From Spirochaetaceae bacterium (GTDB taxonomy: Bacteria; Spirochaetota; Spirochaetia; B11-G9): a stretch of DNA of 8,012 bases. How positions within the stretch are numbered: the first letter of the stretch is position 1; each line of letters opens with the position of its first letter. The stretch is taken from positions 1 to 8,012 of the forward strand of contig DAOVSY010000127.1 in NCBI GenBank assembly GCA_030633365.1. The letters run 5' to 3'. Under the pieces are notes generated by a model that saw nothing but the letters and a program-made list of their open reading frames with translations, ran no database searches and was not told the DNA's origin. Shown in pieces: positions 6,842 through 8,012 of the stretch. The translations under genes and the position numbers were made by a program.

Positions 6842-7712
6842 TTTCTTTGACCCCCGTCGCCTGGTTAAGAGCACGCTTTACCAGACTGGCAATTACCGGT
6901 TCCTTATAAGGTGTTGACCACCTTCTTCCACTTATAGTTATCATCTCTTCGGCTACTTTTTTTCCAATATCTTCATGTAGTTTATAGTCCGGTTTTTTCC
7001 CTAGAAGCATTTTCTCTGCTTCTGTAATTCTTAAGGTTACTGGCATGACAGAACCTGGAACAATTCTTACATCGATAACAATTCCATTACTATCTGTTTC
7101 AACATAGGCGGCCACATTCATCCGGGCTATGGCCAAAGCCTTTCTTCTTCCCAGTTTAACAAAGGAAAATCCTGCATCGGGATTTAGTTTCTTAAATTTT
7201 ATAGATACCATTACCTCATTAGGTTTAATAATTGTCCTGTACGCTCCTTCCATAAAATCACTTAGAAGAACTTCTCTTTCCCCACTGGAACTTACTAAGG
7301 TCAGAACACTGTCCATTGCCACCAGTGCAGGACCGGGATCCGATGCAGGGGAAGCTGTACCAATACTACCGCCAATAGTTCCGGTGTTTCTAATTTGAGG
7401 GGAACCTACAGTCCGACATGCTTCAGTAAAAAAAGGAGCATATTGTGTCAAAACAGGGTTTTTAATAATCTCTGTAAATGTGGAAGATGCTCCAATAGTA
7501 ATTGTGTTTTTATCTGATTCAATAGATTTCAGTTCTGATAAATTTGAAATATCAAGAACTACTTCAACACTTTTAAGTTTTTTATCATCTGCCCTGAATT
7601 CAACCATCAGATCTGTTCCACCGGCAAAAAGCCTGGCTTTTTCCTGATAACTATCAAGCAAATCAAGACATTCTTTCAATGAAGCTGGTTTTTTATAATC
7701 AAATTTTATCAT
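6834..7712 (-). CDS. xdhB: Molybdenum hydroxylase FAD-binding subunit (XdhB-like, E. coli naming)
   Basis: Medium subunit, 292 residues, that binds FAD and hands electrons to the final acceptor. FAD-binding motifs are FAGGTDLM (29-36) and RNTGTIGGSIGTASPASDP (108-126), the TIGGNIG-type pyrophosphate loop with serine for asparagine. A CO_deh_flav_C-like C-terminal domain starts at about residue 180 with FSFVKLGRRKALAIARMNVA. I do not see the extra cysteine-rich insert that marks the 4Fe-4S-containing hydroxybenzoyl-CoA reductase relatives. The ATG at 7712 follows AAAGGGAGAAC overlapping the end of the large-subunit gene, with a 4-base gap. The order large, FAD, 2Fe-2S matches xdhABC of E. coli. 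Whether the acceptor is NAD, a quinone or ferredoxin cannot be told from the sequence. Confidence 0.92.
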   Translation of the reverse strand: MIKFDYKKPASLKECLDLLDSYQEKARLFAGGTDLMVEFRADDKKLKSVEVVLDISNLSELKSIESDKNTITIGASSTFTEIIKNPVLTQYAPFFTEACRTVGSPQIRNTGTIGGSIGTASPASDPGPALVAMDSVLTLVSSSGEREVLLSDFMEGAYRTIIKPNEVMVSIKFKKLNPDAGFSFVKLGRRKALAIARMNVAAYVETDSNGIVIDVRIVPGSVMPVTLRITEAEKMLLGKKPDYKLHEDIGKKVAEEMITISGRRWSTPYKEPVIASLVKRALNQATGVKENG

Positions 7713-7716
7713 TTGC

Positions 7717-8012
7717 TTAGTTCTCCCTTTCTAAACTTCTGCCAAGAAGGGTTCTTTCCAGATTGCAGGGCAGTTCTCTAATAGGTTTCCCTGTTGCATT
7801 GGCAACTGCAGCAGCAATGGCTGCTCCTACCCCTTCAGTTGCAGGCTCTCCCAAAGATTTTGATCCATAGGTTCCTGCAGAATCTTCACACTCAAAGATA
7901 ACCGCTTCCATTTCCGGGACATCTATTGATGTAGGGAAAATATAGGAATCAAAATTCTTGGATCCCAACTTTCCTTTATTAACAGGAACCTCTTCTGTAA
8001 CACCAAAGCCCT
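7717..8012 (-). CDS. xdhA: Molybdenum hydroxylase large (molybdopterin) subunit, C-terminal fragment
   Basis: Only the last 98 codons are in the window; the frame stays open to the right edge (GFGVTEEVPVNKGK then LGSKNFDSYIFPTSIDVPE). The key segment YGSKSLGEPATEGVGAAIAAAVANATG contains the GEPA motif that, in xanthine dehydrogenase-type enzymes, supplies the catalytic glutamate at the molybdenum site. It is followed by KPIRELPCNLERTL, the usual C-terminal pattern (ATGxxxxxLP). This is strong evidence for an active molybdenum hydroxylase and not a degenerate copy. A TTG at 7968 lies inside the reading frame and is not a start. Purine oxidation is the likeliest role given the BMP transporter and YgeW neighbours, but the residues that distinguish xanthine, nicotinate or aldehyde substrates lie outside the window. 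Confidence 0.9.
   Translation of the reverse strand, partial: GFGVTEEVPVNKGKLGSKNFDSYIFPTSIDVPEMEAVIFECEDSAGTYGSKSLGEPATEGVGAAIAAAVANATGKPIRELPCNLERTLLGRSLEREN

Noticed and set aside
6842..6874. Longer start (GTG at 6874) for the 2Fe-2S subunit
   Set aside because: The added MLLTRRRGSKK tail is just the FAD gene's C-terminal coding read in another frame; the ATG at 6841 matches the family start and overlaps the upstream stop as expected for coupling.
7129..7398. Plus-strand 89-codon frame opposite the FAD subunit
   Set aside because: It is antisense to a conserved FAD-binding region and has no recognisable features.
7966..7968. TTG as a start for a separate small protein at 7717-7968
   Set aside because: The frame is open to the window edge and the upstream residues continue the large-subunit sequence, so this is the C-terminus of a bigger protein.

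Overview
The window reads as a purine uptake and catabolism locus from a low-GC, probably anaerobic bacterium, most likely a spirochaete. The spirochaete guess rests mainly on one feature. The periplasmic binding protein has a Sec-type signal peptide ending in LFA-GGQK with no lipobox cysteine, a style common in Spirochaeta/Treponema-type genomes. The AT-rich codon use and strong AGGAGG-type ribosome binding sites fit but are not specific. No taxon can be proven from this sequence alone.

Layout: positions 1-4271 (minus strand) hold a four-gene BMP-type (basic membrane protein family) ABC uptake operon. In transcription order it is permease 1 (4271-3114), permease 2 (3127-2192), a double-domain ATPase (2183-645) and the substrate-binding protein (578 to beyond the left edge, N-terminal 192 residues only). 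A good sigma-70-like promoter lies just ahead of permease 1. Divergent to it is a GntR/HutC-type repressor gene (4503-5225, plus strand). The 231-base divergent region contains a perfect 12-base palindrome and two inverted copies of a TTGACAAA...GCTAA motif.

Positions 5349-8012 (minus strand) hold the downstream end of a second operon: C-terminus of a molybdenum hydroxylase large subunit (right edge, partial), the FAD subunit, the 2Fe-2S subunit, then a YgeW-like knotted carbamoyltransferase. These genes are tightly packed (4-base gap, 8-base overlap, 14-base gap). The repressor and this operon converge on a 123-base spacer carrying an imperfect purine/pyrimidine-rich inverted repeat.

Working model: BMP-type transporters of this architecture generally carry nucleosides or nucleobases. 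The three-subunit hydroxylase resembles XdhABC and would oxidise a purine (for example hypoxanthine or xanthine). The same pairing of xdh genes with ygeW occurs in the Escherichia coli xdhABC-ygeVWXY-hyuA-yqeA region, which is linked to anaerobic purine breakdown. The carbamoyltransferase would act further down, where ureido or carbamoyl groups are released as carbamoyl phosphate. The exact substrates of the transporter, hydroxylase and carbamoyltransferase are inferred from context, not shown by the sequence.
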